Origin: Gymnopus androsaceus JB14
Taxonomy: Eukaryota > Basidiomycota > Agaricomycetes > Agaricales > Omphalotaceae
Direction: 5' to 3'
NCBI GenBank assembly: GCA_009733575.1
Contig: ML769928.1
Coordinates: forward strand, 1 to 33,387
DNA length: 33,387 nt
Every line of letters begins with the position of its first letter. Positions within the stretch are counted from its first letter, which is position 1. Below are positions 20,642-30,816 of this stretch, piece after piece. The notes beneath the pieces were generated by a model. It had not been told where the DNA came from and did no database searches. It was given only the letters and a program-made list of their open reading frames with translations. The translations under genes and the position numbers were made by a program.

Positions 20642-20810
20642 CATCAGCAAAACCTGGGTGAACTATGGATTGCTATGGATTGCTATGAGTTGCTATGAGC
20701 TGCTCTACAGCACTGTACAGAAGCTCCAATACAATCCATAGCAGTCATAGAACTGTCCAGTTCTGGACAGATGGGGACCTTGCTATGGGACCACCCAGGT
20801 TTTGCTGATG
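20642..20810. mobile_element. Complete 169-bp MITE with 19-bp perfect inverted repeats
   Basis: Both ends read CATCAGCAAAACCTGGGTG inward. The interior has TGCTATGGAT repeats and paired GCTGCTCTACAG and CTGTCCAG motifs. No coding sequence. Flanks are T-rich (a TT duplication is possible). This is the type copy for the family seen at 13917, 20241 and 25912. Confidence 0.75.
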
Positions 20811-21250
20811 TTCACCAAATATTTTGACTTCTGGCTGATTCATTTTGATGGCAATTGAATACATTCAGCTTGTCAACTTCAACTTTGTGTATACTAACTT
20901 CAACATTATGTATACTATTCTAGTGCAAGTCAAGGGCATTCCAACTTTGAGATCATAAAATGTATCTATTTCCCAACAAGTCTGACTTCTGTGGGACCCA
21001 TGAAGTAAATCCTCTATTGTTTCAAGCACTTCATGAATGGCATTAAGATTTATAAGCACCCACTTAGCACATGGTTAAATGACCTTATATAGAGTAATTT
21101 CTGACAGCTTTGACCTCTGTAAAATATCCAAAATCAACCAAGATCTCAGAAATACTGTAAAATTTTTGTCTGATCTCAGTCTTGTACTTATGAAGTACTC
21201 AAAATGGTACAATCAGATTGTTTTATGCTCCTCTCAATAGGGTACCAGTT

Positions 21251-21463
21251 AAACAATATATATTGCATGGTTGATATATGCATGACCACAAGTAGTAGTA
21301 TTGTTACCCTGAAGTTAAAGCTAAAGTAACAAAAGTTAAAAGTTGAAGTTGAACAAAAAGTTGAAAGTTTGAGTCAAACTTTTGATTTTAAAGTTGAAGT
21401 TAAAACAAGAAGTTGAATTTCAAGTTAAAGCTGGAATATTCGGTGAAATATGGTGTCATAAGC
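21251..21463 (+). repeat. Dispersed repeat, copy 2, with AAGTTGAAG-rich direct repeat
   Basis: The left part matches 20190-20240. From 21309 the sequence CTGAAGTTAAAGCTAAAGTA runs into many AAGTTGAA units and ends near GGTGAAATATGG. The part from 21309 on recurs in direct orientation at 26009-26136, on the far side of the MULE. Confidence 0.65.
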
Positions 21464-21586
21464 AAGATTGGGGAAGTTTCGACAATGCGCCGATTCTTAT
21501 ATAGCATTGGCGAGAGAATGACAGCTGTCAAAATGTTGACAGCTGGCTTGAGCACGCGGCAATCTCATAGGAGCTTATAGCAAGCC

Positions 21587-21594
21587 ATAGCAAA
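21587..21594 (+). repeat. 8-bp target site duplication, left
   Basis: ATAGCAAA directly before the left terminus CACTTTCTCAG; the identical 8 bp follow the right terminus at 25912-25919. Confidence 0.7.
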
Positions 21595-21675
21595 CACTTT
21601 CTCAGTTTCCGCCATAAACCCTATTCCGGAAAAGGCAATAGTCTAGCAGAACATTCTAATCTATTATGACATGTG
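21595..21675 (+). repeat. MULE terminal inverted repeat, left
   Basis: Aligns with the reverse complement of 25832-25911, with a few mismatches and 1-nt gaps. The shared core is ATAAACCCTATTCC, followed by GGAAA...CAGAA.ATTCT.ATCTAT. Confidence 0.75.
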
Positions 21676-21838
21676 CCTGCCAGTTGCCAAATCTAAGCGC
21701 TCAGCCAGACTTGTTACAACTCAAATAAAATATACATTTGATACTACTGTAAACTACACGTATCTAAACAAAAGACTGAACAAAGCAAACCATATTACAA
21801 AACAAATAAAATGAGAATATGTAGCAATGAAAGGAAGA

Positions 21839-22907
21839 TTACAATATGAACTTGCGAGACTGTACATAGGATATCCAGCCCATAGTGAGGAATGCTCCAG
21901 CTGCTTTATCTTCCTCTGGCATGGCTCGCCAGATTTCATAGTGAAGATAGAAGCCATCCGGGTTCCAAGCATGCCCAAACTCCATCTCGAAGCGTCGTTG
22001 CGGCGAAAGCAATGAGGAGGCATCATCAAAGATGCTATTGAATCCTTCTGATAGCCAAGCAACAGTCAGACCTGCAGGCCATGACAGTACTGAAAGGGCT
22101 GGAGTAGAGGATGAGGATGGCGTAGAAGAAGAGAATCAATAGTCTGGAGACACATGAAATATTGAAGTGGAGGATGATGATGACTGAGAAGAAGATGGCA
22201 TTACTCGAGCTCGCTTCTTCTCCAGCATTCCCGTTACATCGCAATGCCATGGCAGATCCCAGTCGGGTTCATCTGCTTCAAGCTCCTCCAGAGTACAATC
22301 AATGAGAGCTAGCTCTGGCAGAATTTGAGCCTGAGGGGTTATGCGAACCATGTCCTCATCAGTGATAACGTTGAGACGTCCCATGCATGAGCTATGTGGG
22401 CCACACTCTGGAATGGATGTGTGTTGGGTGTGTTCGCAGGATGGAAGGGACATCTGAAAGGAGAACTGTGGTAGAGATGGTACAAGGGATTGCAAATGGC
22501 CAGAGGCTGCGCATCCACCTAGAGGTAGACAGCAAACCTTGCAATGGGGACTGTTACAACATGAGCTATTGACTCTGCGCTGAGAGCAGCCTGGGCAGTT
22601 AGAAGAGGATACTCTGCTGGCACAATGGGAGCGACTAGGTTGTTTTCTGGACGCTGGTGGAATCCAATTGTTTGTGATAGCATGCCAAGCATCCTCCTTG
22701 GGAAATGCATGAAAGAAATGACAGCTGAAGTTGTTGAAACACTGTAGGAGAGCATGAGCATGAGCATTAAAGTCAAAAAAAATGTGTGAAAAAAGGACAT
22801 ACTCTGATATAATAGTCTCCTGAATACTGGCCTCCTTCACTATACTTCAATATCAGTGCTTTTCTGCACCTAGTGCATTCATTTGGGCCGATAATCGTGA
22901 ATGCCAT
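21839..22907 (-). pseudogene. MULE-borne accessory gene: Cys/His-rich protein of about 335 aa
   Basis: ATG 22907 opens exon 1 (22907-22803, 35 codons), with CTRC near residue 11. A 61-nt intron (22802-22742, GTATGT...CTACAG) joins exon 2 (22741-21839) in phase 0. Residues about 75-110 have a dense Cys/His pattern CPGCSQRRVNSSCC, CKVCC, GGC...H, spaced like a zinc-binding domain that I recall from hypothetical proteins of mushrooms. An acidic patch (LEELEADEPDWD) and a Ser-rich tract follow. The C-terminal block (EMEFGHAWNPDG, YEIWRAMPEEDK, GWISYVQSR) is compact and aromatic. One in-frame TGA at 22136 (between SPDY and FSSS) fits a CGA origin. It lies inside the element's inverted repeats, on the strand of the transposase. 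A role in DNA binding or transposition is inference only. No transposase catalytic motif seen in it. Confidence 0.65.
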
Positions 22908-22911
22908 TAGC

Positions 22912-23112
22912 GAGAACAGTTTGTGAGGACAGGAGGGAGGTTTTGTGCAAGAGAGAAAGAGAGATTGATAAGAGTGGTGTTCGCAGGTTTCGCAAGAGAC
23001 AGTTCATGAGGATAAGAGGCAAGAGCATTTGTGAGGACAGGAGGGAGGGTTCGCATGGGAGAGAGAGAGTGAGTGATAAGAGCAGTGTTCGCAGGTTTTG
23101 CAAGAGATGGTG
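22912..23112 (+). repeat. Tandem duplication of about 108 bp between the two MULE genes
   Basis: GTGAGGACAGGAGGGAGG at 22923 recurs at 23031. The following AGAGAGA...GATAAGAG.(A/G)GTGTTCGCAGGTTT region is repeated too. It fills most of the 325-bp gap between the transposase stop and the accessory ATG, where the accessory promoter should lie. Confidence 0.7.
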
Positions 23113-23232
23113 ATGGTTTAGAAGAAAGAGATGATTGAACTGAGCCTTAAATATGCAAACTAAGGTCACATGCATGCTATTTTGATGTGTTGCGCAATGC
23201 ACAAACTAACTACAGTACAAAGTTCAAGTTAA

Positions 23233-25667
23233 TTAACGAGATGTGTAAGAGTAATTATATGTAGGATGAGGTGCAAAGCCACATGTATGAGGATCACCAA
23301 TGCACCTTCTGGTGGGCTTTTTCTTCGGAAGCATCACAGCAGCGGTCTGTGTCCAGGTGCGTTGATTGGGAGGGAGTAAAAGGGGAGCAGGCAGGAGCGA
23401 TTGAGTAGTACCAATATTCAGTTTGGCCATTTTCTCATTAATCACTGCATCCAGCTGATCAACATTGAGATGGGTAGGGAATCGTGCAGTCTATTGGAAA
23501 TGTGCTGCTAATGTTTCGAGCTTTTCCGCTATGCGTATATAAACACGTTGCGATGGAGAATCTGGAAGTGGAGATGGTGGATGGTGGCGGCAATGATGGA
23601 CTCAAAAGTGATGGTGATGACATCAGAGGAGATGATGTGATAGATGCTGAAGGTGAAGGTGGAGGTGAAGATGGAGTTGGCAATATAGAAGGTGCTCAGT
23701 TAGGCATGGATAGTGCAGGCAAAGGTGGAGTGGCAATAGTACTTGTGTCTCCGATTGAGTCTGCATCACCAGCCCTCGGAAAAAGGCATTGAAATGCACA
23801 GACATGTTTGCAGAAATTGATGAGTGGGAAGTCTGGACAGTTGCATGTATATGCAATCATATCAACAGTATATGCAACACCAGGCTGTGAGCAAGAGATA
23901 ATGGAGAATGTATGGTGCTTGTTTCCAGCCTAAATCATTGAAATCAGCATTACATTAATGTCTAATCATCATTCCATACCTCAATGTCATTCAACATGAT
24001 GCTTTGCGAGTGTAAAATCACATCCTTGTGCTTCCAAACCTCAATGCTGAGTCCCTTGAATCCAAAATCCTGCCGTTTGCACTTGGTGATATAATACAGG
24101 AGAAGCTCTTCAATGAGAACATAGACCAGGTGGTCGATACGGTGATTTTGCTTTCCACAGAGAAATTTAGTCTTCAGGACATGGTGATACACCTCAGTGA
24201 TCATGTTTGTATTTATATCCTGGAATATGGAATGTTTGGTGCGGTATGCAGCAGACCACATTGGAAGAAATGAATCAGTCAACCAATAGGTTCCGAGGTA
24301 CTCATGAAAACTCTGAGGAGCAAGTACAAAGATCTCGGCCTTCATGGAATTGAACGTGTCAGTATCAGTAACCCTGATCCATGCCTTGAGTTTCTCCCAG
24401 AGTTCAGGATATGCAGTTGTACTGAAGTGCTGTTGCCATGCATGCAGCACATGCCACCAGCATAATAGCAGAAAAACGAGTGGGTAGACAATGCAAAGTG
24501 CATTGATCATCGACTGGTCACAATCAAGCATGAAGTAATCAGGATGAATGTCAGGATGGCAGGCGCATAAGGTTTTCAGGTAGAACGTGAGGGTCTCCGT
24601 CTCATTGTTAGATGCAAGAAGGAAGGCAGCTGGTTCACCATGGCCAAAGTTATTGCAGACCATGGCCGTCGTTAGCATTACATTGGAATACATTGTGACA
24701 TTGTGCGTTCCATCCAAGCAGATGACATGTTTCCCATATTTGCGCATTAGAGCTTGTTGAGAGTGAGCGTGTATGATAAGAATGAAAGCATTATCAGCAA
24801 CGCCAGAGCTGGGTGGAGGTGGATCCAAGCAAGATTTGTAGATTACGAGATGGCCTTGAGAACGAAGTTTAGCAACCCATTTCTGGATGGAATGTGCATC
24901 ATCAGAGTCAAGATGAATCGTTTCTGCACGAATACCCTTCTGGATGCGCAGGATATCGGCTAAAGTAATGAACTCATTCCTGTTGTGAAGATGAGAGTCA
25001 GATTCAAAGTAAAGCTTGTCTTCGTTTCCCATAGCATCCTGATGGATGCGGTTGAGCTAGTTCAAAATTAGACTACTGATTACAAGAATAAACAATGGCG
25101 ATGTACAAGATATTTTGGTTCCACACAGTCTCCAAGTCTTCCAGCTATCCATTCTCTTGTAGCCTTGGAGATATGGGTGTAAGGGAGATTGGTGTTACCA
25201 ATGCAATGATTGTGAGCATTGGTGTAATTGGCAAGAACAACAGAAGTGTTGTGATAGGTCTTGACTTTCAAGAAGCACTGGCAATTTGATTGTTTTGAGG
25301 CTATCTTCCATATCCAGTGTGGGTTCTTCAGCATATAAGGTTTTACACCACCGGTCCCATGTCAAGAGCAGACGTAGAGGAAGCGGCTGGCATATTTATC
25401 CTTCCCAGTCTTCTCTCCAAAGCGCTGAAGCTCAATTGCCTTCAAAATCTCCTCATGTTCTAACCACTTTGAGAACTCCTCCCAAGTATTCCATCTCAAG
25501 TTGTATTTTGGTTGGTGCAAACCATACTCGAAGCTGCCATAAGATACAGATGGTGGCACAGGAGCTACGCAGAAAGAGTTGAAGGAAGAGTCAGGACAAA
25601 AGTTGACTGGATTTTCAGGGATTGCAGGACTGGTTACAGAAGTATCAAGTCGGAATTTGAGCTGCAT
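23233..25667 (-). pseudogene. MULE transposase, three exons, inactivated
   Basis: The transposase for the element at 21595-25911. Exons are 25667-25107, 25056-23980 and 23929-23233; both introns (25106-25057 and 23979-23930) are exactly 50 nt, GT...AG, phase 0. About 778 residues. The N-terminal part has RWNTWEEFSKWL and a zinc-binding FAR1/WRKY-like region (CQC ... NAHNH). The MULE catalytic domain has Asp in ICLDGTHN, Asp in FMLDCDQS, the C-x2-H of LLCWWHVLHAW, and Glu in NTNMITEVYHH. A SWIM zinc finger follows (YTCNCPDFP ... CKHVC), then a Ser/Pro-rich tail. In-frame TGA at 25362 (YVCS-stop-HGTGG, Arg expected) and 23696, and a one-base insertion near 23480, break it. Start chosen at 25667 because conserved sequence begins downstream of it. 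Confidence 0.85.
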
Positions 25668-25831
25668 TACTGTAGGGTGAGACAAGGTAGCACGAGACAA
25701 GAGGGCGAGATAAGGTAACACGAGACAAGGTAGCGCAAATAAGGTAGTAATAGAGTAGGGATAACAGGCAGGTGGCAGCGATGAAGAAATGGCAGGCAAA
25801 TGCCATGCGAAGATATCACGTGAGCAGATAC

Positions 25832-25911
25832 CACGCAATCTCATAGATAAGAATCTTCTGGCAGAATATTTCCTTTCCGGGAATAGGGTTTATAGCGGTA
25901 TCTCAAAAGTG
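25832..25911 (-). repeat. MULE terminal inverted repeat, right
   Basis: Reads CACTTTTGAGATACCGC from the outer end inward on the minus strand and aligns with 21595-21675. Followed outward by the ATAGCAAA duplication. Confidence 0.75.
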
Positions 25912-26004
25912 ATAGCAAACCATAGCATTTCATAGTGCTGTGGCTGCTATGGCATGCTATAGATTGCTATGGCCTCTATGGCCATTGCCCAGGTTTTGCT
26001 GATG
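25912..26004. mobile_element. Right remnant of the MITE into which the MULE inserted
   Basis: The duplicated ATAGCAAA is followed by CATAGC and TGCTATGG units and the terminus CCCAGGTTTTGCTGATG, identical to the end of the 20642-20810 MITE. Its left terminus was not found on the other side of the MULE. Confidence 0.6.
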
Positions 26005-26008
26005 TATT

Positions 26009-26136
26009 CTGAAGTTAAAGCTAAAGTAGCAAAAGTTGAAAGTTTGAGTTGAACATGTGATTAAAGTTGAAGTTAAAACATGAAGTTGAATTTCAAGTTA
26101 AAGCCAAAATATTTGGTGAAATATGAAGCCATAAAA
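26009..26136 (+). repeat. AAGTTGAAG-rich direct repeat, second copy
   Basis: CTGAAGTTAAAGCTAAAGTA through TTTGGTGAAATATG matches 21309-21463 in the same orientation, with an internal deletion. The pair brackets the MULE and the MITE remnant. It begins a few bases after the MITE end. Confidence 0.65.
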
Positions 26137-27428
26137 ACTACAAAACCCAAGGTCAAAGTGCCTGCTCAACATATTGTACAAATGCCAGGAGTCCTGTAAA
26201 GAGGAAAAAACAACCCAAGATTCGAGAATGGTGGTGGATTGTTCGAGCTGCCAAGTGATTGTGAGGTGTGACTAGTTCCGAAAACTTAGTTAACATGGCC
26301 AAGTATACAATCCACACTGGCACATCCACTTTGGGATGCAAATCCATATGCAAATATGCCTGATTTTTATGGACCTGAGGAGCTCTAGCTCCTTTGAGCG
26401 ACGTCCAAGCTGATAACTTGCAGTGCCACCCAATAGGCTAAATGAAAATAATGTAGACTGGAGTCCAGGATTCGACATGCTGATACTCGGCGCTACCAGA
26501 GTAAGGTTAGTAAATTCATACCTACTCACTATCATCCACTGGACAACTTACATGATTCAAAATTTCGATTGTCATTCTGGTAGATGATATTAGCTGAATT
26601 GAAGTGGCTATTGTGCATCTCAAAATCATGGGCGGCTGAAAAAGCACTGTAAAATAGTTGTTTTTCTGGTTACCAGAGAGCAGAGAACAGGAAAATCCAC
26701 GGCGTTATCCAGATGTGGCCCGACTTGGGATAAGTGTAGCACTGCGACTTTCGCCTATATTAGGCTTGAATCGGTTGAAACCACGAAGGTCGTGTACACT
26801 CCGTCTGGTTGGACTCATAACCGTTTATGTCTTGCAGGGAGATAGATGATGGGGGTCGCAAACGATTCCGGAATAAACAGCATTCATCTTATAAAGTGAC
26901 ATGTGAGTATGACATGTGTACGTTAAAGTTCAGTCATACAAGTTCAATCAAGTTCAATCACACGGCCAATCATTATGCTTCAGATTATCTACTTTCAATA
27001 CATGAGCAAAATGTAAATTTTCAGACTAGCATAGAAAAAATACATTTCATTGAATGAACGAAATGAAAACTTTCACACTATCCGAAGTGGGAACCTTCAG
27101 CCAGGGTCCGAGATCTGTTATTTCAGATGGAAGCTGAAACAATCACCTTCAACCAGGCTGAAAGGCTACCCAGAAAGGTATCTTTCATAAGCCAGGCAAA
27201 TTGTTCCATTTCAGCAGCCATTTTAGGGCAATGGTGAAATGACAAACTTTTTCTATGTGGCCAACATCCAGCCCTGTGGAATCCCAGCGAGTTAGTGGTC
27301 TTTGCATTTGGACCAGATCCTTCAATATCTGTAATCAGGGTACAATAAGAAATCTGGCTCCCCTACATGGATATGACTTATGATATCCACAAACCAAACC
27401 AATGATGAATGAATAATTTATTCCACTC
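26137..27428. other. No gene recognised
   Basis: Several short open frames on both strands without motifs; TTCAATCAAGTTCAATCA repeats near 26940. AATAAA at 27412-27417 on the plus strand and the region just below 27429 are 3' flank of the minus-strand fragment. No transposon ends noted. Confidence 0.35.
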
Positions 27429-27747
27429 TCATACGGACATTCCCTCGTCTTCACCTCTTTTACGCTTCCCTTGACGAGCCAGTAAAGCAAGGACCTAAAA
27501 AAGAAACACAAACATCCCTAAAGAGGTTCAAAGCTTGTAATCAACATGGACTCACCGTACCGAAAGCCACATGCAACCCAGCAACCGAATCACTAATATT
27601 CGGACGCACAGGAGGCCCAGCAAGCCCACCTGTCTCTGGATCCGGAAATTCATTGATATAACAAAACCCACTCTCGGCTTCGCAGACTGATGTGTACCCA
27701 GGTAGTGAGGCCCATGGTTTACTTTGGCCATAACCACTTACACGAGG
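27429..27747 (-). pseudogene. 3' exons of an unknown gene
   Basis: Exon A (27747-27556) reads GYGQSKPWASLPGYTSVCEA and continues through EFPDPETGGLAGPPVRPN to a GTGAGT donor. A 61-nt intron (27555-27495, ending TTTTTTAG) joins exon B (27494-27429), which reads VLALLARQGKRKRGEDEGMS and stops at TGA. Phase is kept across the intron. Upstream, the frame meets TGA at 27748 with no start, so the 5' part is missing, in an unseen exon, or decayed. No family recognised. Confidence 0.4.
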
Positions 27748-28184
27748 TCATTTTAGATTGAACTGTAACTCTTGCAGTGGTGCTTAATTTGATTTACTTG
27801 CTTTATCAGTACTCATTTGGTAGTACTGGAAGTATTATTTTTGCACATTATAACTGCGGTCCTCCCAAGTGGATAGAGACAGATATTGTAATTCAAAGAG
27901 TAGCATAAGCATAAGAAGGCTCGGGTTGTTGATACATGGTGCAGTAAATACGACATATAAAGTTGCAAAGCTAGCATGAAGATGTTTTGGAAAGTATCGG
28001 AATGCAAGCTAAAGTTACAGAGTGAATGCGAACAAGGTCCAGATGCTAGAAATGCGACAGAGATGCGATGAGGGAATAGTGGATGCGGTAATGTATCGTA
28101 TTATTCGTTATAGTATATCAATAATTCATGGTCATTGCGTCCGTTCAAAATAAAGACGAATAAAAATCAGGATGTGGGATGTTA

Positions 28185-28872
28185 TCATGACAGGTGAAGT
28201 ACCCAGGCGCCAGAGCCATGGTTAGAGGTGGCCAACCCCGTAAAGCGAGTGTGGCCATTCAAGAAGTCTACCCGTTTCACTCCCTGCTGCTTCTCGGATT
28301 CGTAGGCGTATCGATCGCGAATACGTCTGTACCGCATCTCATACGCCATGCGCACCTTTTCGGCGTCCTTCTTCGATGGAATTGCACGATATTCCGAAGA
28401 CGAGACATTGGTACGCAAGGAGTGGTATACTGCGGTGAACACGTCGTTGACAGTGACGTATTGGCCATTGTATGAAGCGTAGACGGAAATGGGCCAGATG
28501 TGATGAGGGATTTGGATAACAAGGGAAGATACTGGCGGATAAACAGCTGGCTCGGAGAAAGATGCGGTAGAAAGGCCCTTGTGCGACGCAGTTATGGCTG
28601 ACTGTGGGCAGGCTAACATCGTACTTTATCGCTGGATGGTGCGAGTAGGCGAGCAAACTATGCACTCGAGTGGGTAATGGGTAAGAGTGAGATCGTTTTG
28701 GTTGTGGGCGAGAGTGGGCATGGTGAGATGAGGGTAGGACCATGAAGAGTGAGATGGTGGGGTTCGAGGGCCTGAAGGAGGATGGAACAGAGGGAACAGA
28801 ATAAGAAAGAGAAGGTGCTGAAGCAGAATAGGCAGTCGAGATATTTGCGAATCGGACGTGCTTTCCTGGCAT
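28185..28872 (-). pseudogene. DUF6699-type protein gene with a one-base frameshift
   Basis: ATG 28872 gives MPGKHVRFAN, a usual start for basidiomycete DUF6699 proteins as I recall them, then a Ser/Pro-rich stretch and LLAYSHHPAIKYDVSLP. A single extra base in the run near 28606-28614 shifts the frame. The rest is open to TGA 28185: PAVYPPVSSLVI, the core YVTVNDVFTAVYHSLR, SEYRAIPS, and the C-terminal GVKRVDFLNGHTRFTGL and AWVLHLS. The domain has no established function known to me. Apart from the frameshift it is complete, so an assembly error is the main alternative to a pseudogene. Two further DUF6699-like pieces lie within 4 kb. Confidence 0.75.
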
Positions 28873-30816
28873 GTACCTGCTGGGGATTCAAGTAGATAGG
28901 TGTATAAGACTGGAGTGTTTTGGAAGCAAAGAGCGGAACAAGGAACGATTCTTATACCCCGAGAGCGCGTCGTGACGTAAAGTAGTTTATGCAATGTCGG
29001 GTTTTGTATCTGGCACTGCTCTGTACCGCCCAGCAATATTTCGGAGACTAATTAGGAAAGGGAGAATCGCATCTGGGCTCAAGCGAGAACCACGGGCAAA
29101 AGACACCTTCGAGTTCAACTGGGTTGCAATTCATTGCAGAACACAGGGTAGCTGCTTCTGGTAGCCTTGAGAATACAATGCGCAGTGGATTTGAACAGAG
29201 AAGAGCAGATCATAGCAAGAGACACCAGTTTCAACCACTGTTCCGAGTCAGAGCCTATTTCGGATAGATTTGGTGCAGCTTTGTTGGTGGAGCGCCGTAT
29301 AGCAATGGTTTGACTCTTCTGCTGCAACTGGCTAATAGAAGGTAGGCTGAGGGTACGTCTACATATCGATGTTAAGATTAATTCCGAGCACGGCGGAATT
29401 TGACAGCAATCCAGACGACTGAAGGACTGACGAGGGCGGGGCCCTTGGCGCTCTACAGCTTCATCCCGTATAGGAATGCGGATGCTACTGTTGGTGGCAC
29501 GATAGAGATCGATAGTGGAAATGAAACCTGGTATCATTGGTCCAAATACCACCAGTATGCCTTTGTATCTTTCGACGAAAAAGGAACTCGAAGTTCAACA
29601 GCAACAGCTTTATGTATTACGCAGACTAACAACCGTGCATGAAAGGATCCGTGTCATCATTATTTTGGACTGGTCCTGGCGATCTGCATTGGTATTTCAG
29701 AGCTGATTGCCAAAAATCAACTTGAGGATAGATCTTGCTCCAGGATTGGCGCACACGCTCCAGAGATAATCAACTTGAGACTTCCATCCAATTTTCGAGC
29801 CGCAGCTAGATGATACTTAGTATACACTTACACGTGTAACAGCGATGGCAACAGACGCAGAATAAAGATGAATCATTGAACGTGAAATGACTGACACAGG
29901 TATGAGCTCTTTGTGCTACTTATCCCGGTTAGAATTCTAACAGCCGCCACATATAGACCCAGCGGAATCGCCGCATGAGCTCCGATGGTCTTGTCCTTCC
30001 GTAGCAATGTTGAGCTTTGAAGAGCATGGTTGAATTTCAGTCATCAAGTCACTTGTTGCTTTGTCCAAGTAAGCGTGCTATATTATTGTATGCTCGATGC
30101 TGCGTAGCTATTCCAATGCTAAACTTTGAAGATGAGGTTGAATTGACAAAAACACGTTCTATCGATGTGCGCGTCTGATTGATTGAACTTTTTACGGAAA
30201 GTCTCATTAATAGCTTTCAAAGCTTGAGGTACATTGGAACGTGGGTGAGTTGGTTGGCAATGGTGGTGGTAACAGTGCAAGTGGAAATGCTACACGTGTT
30301 TACTTTGGGCGTAAGTTGACTGCCAGTGCCCAAGGCAAATAAATGCGACGCATCGTCCGTCCCACTGAGAACGCGAAAAGACACCCGAACAGGACAGAAA
30401 CTCTGGTATTAGGCACTATGAAGGGCACAGTCATAAATGTTCCACTATTTTTACTTGATATGTAGGCAATTTCGAATAAATCTAGTTGTGATATACTTCG
30501 TGACGGAACCCCAGAAACAAAATAACAATAGCAAAGCAATAAGACAGCAGATGTTGGACCGATTGAAGCGGCGGGGGAAGAAGATATCAGAATCGGAGGC
30601 GAGGAGTTAAGGGGAAGGGAGCTGGTGAATTCGTGTCGTGTTTTGGCGGCGAGAAAAGTCACCGAGTAGGAATGTCCGAGCCAATGTGCGGGAAGGAGTT
30701 TCCGAAAAGGAAAGGTTCGGCGAGGGTTCGACGTTCGACGTTCGACTAGCTCGAAACGTAAAAGGGGTATTAATGGTGGTGGTGGTGGTGGTGACTTGCA
30801 AGCCACAGGTTCCCGC
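28873..30816. other. No gene confidently recognised
   Basis: Minus 29552-29115 (145 codons, with a hydrophobic EQWLKLVSLAMICSS stretch) and plus 29400-29642 overlap on opposite strands, and neither shows a domain or splice support. Plus 30638-30949 is largely the antisense of a DUF6699-like fragment and a GGT repeat. The rest shows nothing I can support. Confidence 0.35.
30772..30793. repeat. (GGT)n microsatellite
   Basis: About seven GGT units just downstream (in minus-strand sense) of the DUF6699-like fragment. Confidence 0.8.

Larger units (their letters stand above)
21595..25911 (-). mobile_element. Mutator-like DNA transposon, 4.3 kb, with two genes
   Basis: The ends are about 80-bp imperfect terminal inverted repeats, both starting CACTTT and sharing TAAACCCTATTCC. 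They are flanked by the direct 8-bp duplication ATAGCAAA (21587-21594 and 25912-25919), a size normal for MULEs. Inside, both on the minus strand, are a three-exon MULE transposase gene (25667-23233) and a two-exon gene for a Cys/His-rich protein (22907-21839), separated by a duplicated about 108-bp unit. The insertion site lies in a TGCTATGG-type MITE whose right end survives at 26004. The transposase has two TGA codons and one frameshift, so this copy is not autonomous, yet its ends and duplication are intact. Confidence 0.85.

Noticed and set aside
22519..22800. Minus 93-codon frame inside the MULE accessory gene
   Set aside because: The alternative frame gives the patterned Cys/His cluster, an in-phase 61-nt intron and a long continuation; this one does not.
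23484..23792. Plus-strand 102-codon acidic frame
   Set aside because: Antisense of the Ser/Pro-rich tail of the MULE transposase.
22907..25667. That the MULE might be a KDZ or hAT element (8-bp duplication)
   Set aside because: The catalytic domain has MULE signatures (LDGTHN, CWWHVLHAW, SWIM finger), and MULEs also make 8-10-bp duplications.
29115..29642. Minus 145-codon and plus 80-codon overlapping frames as genes
   Set aside because: They overlap on opposite strands without domains, splice signals or homologous copies; I could not choose between them.
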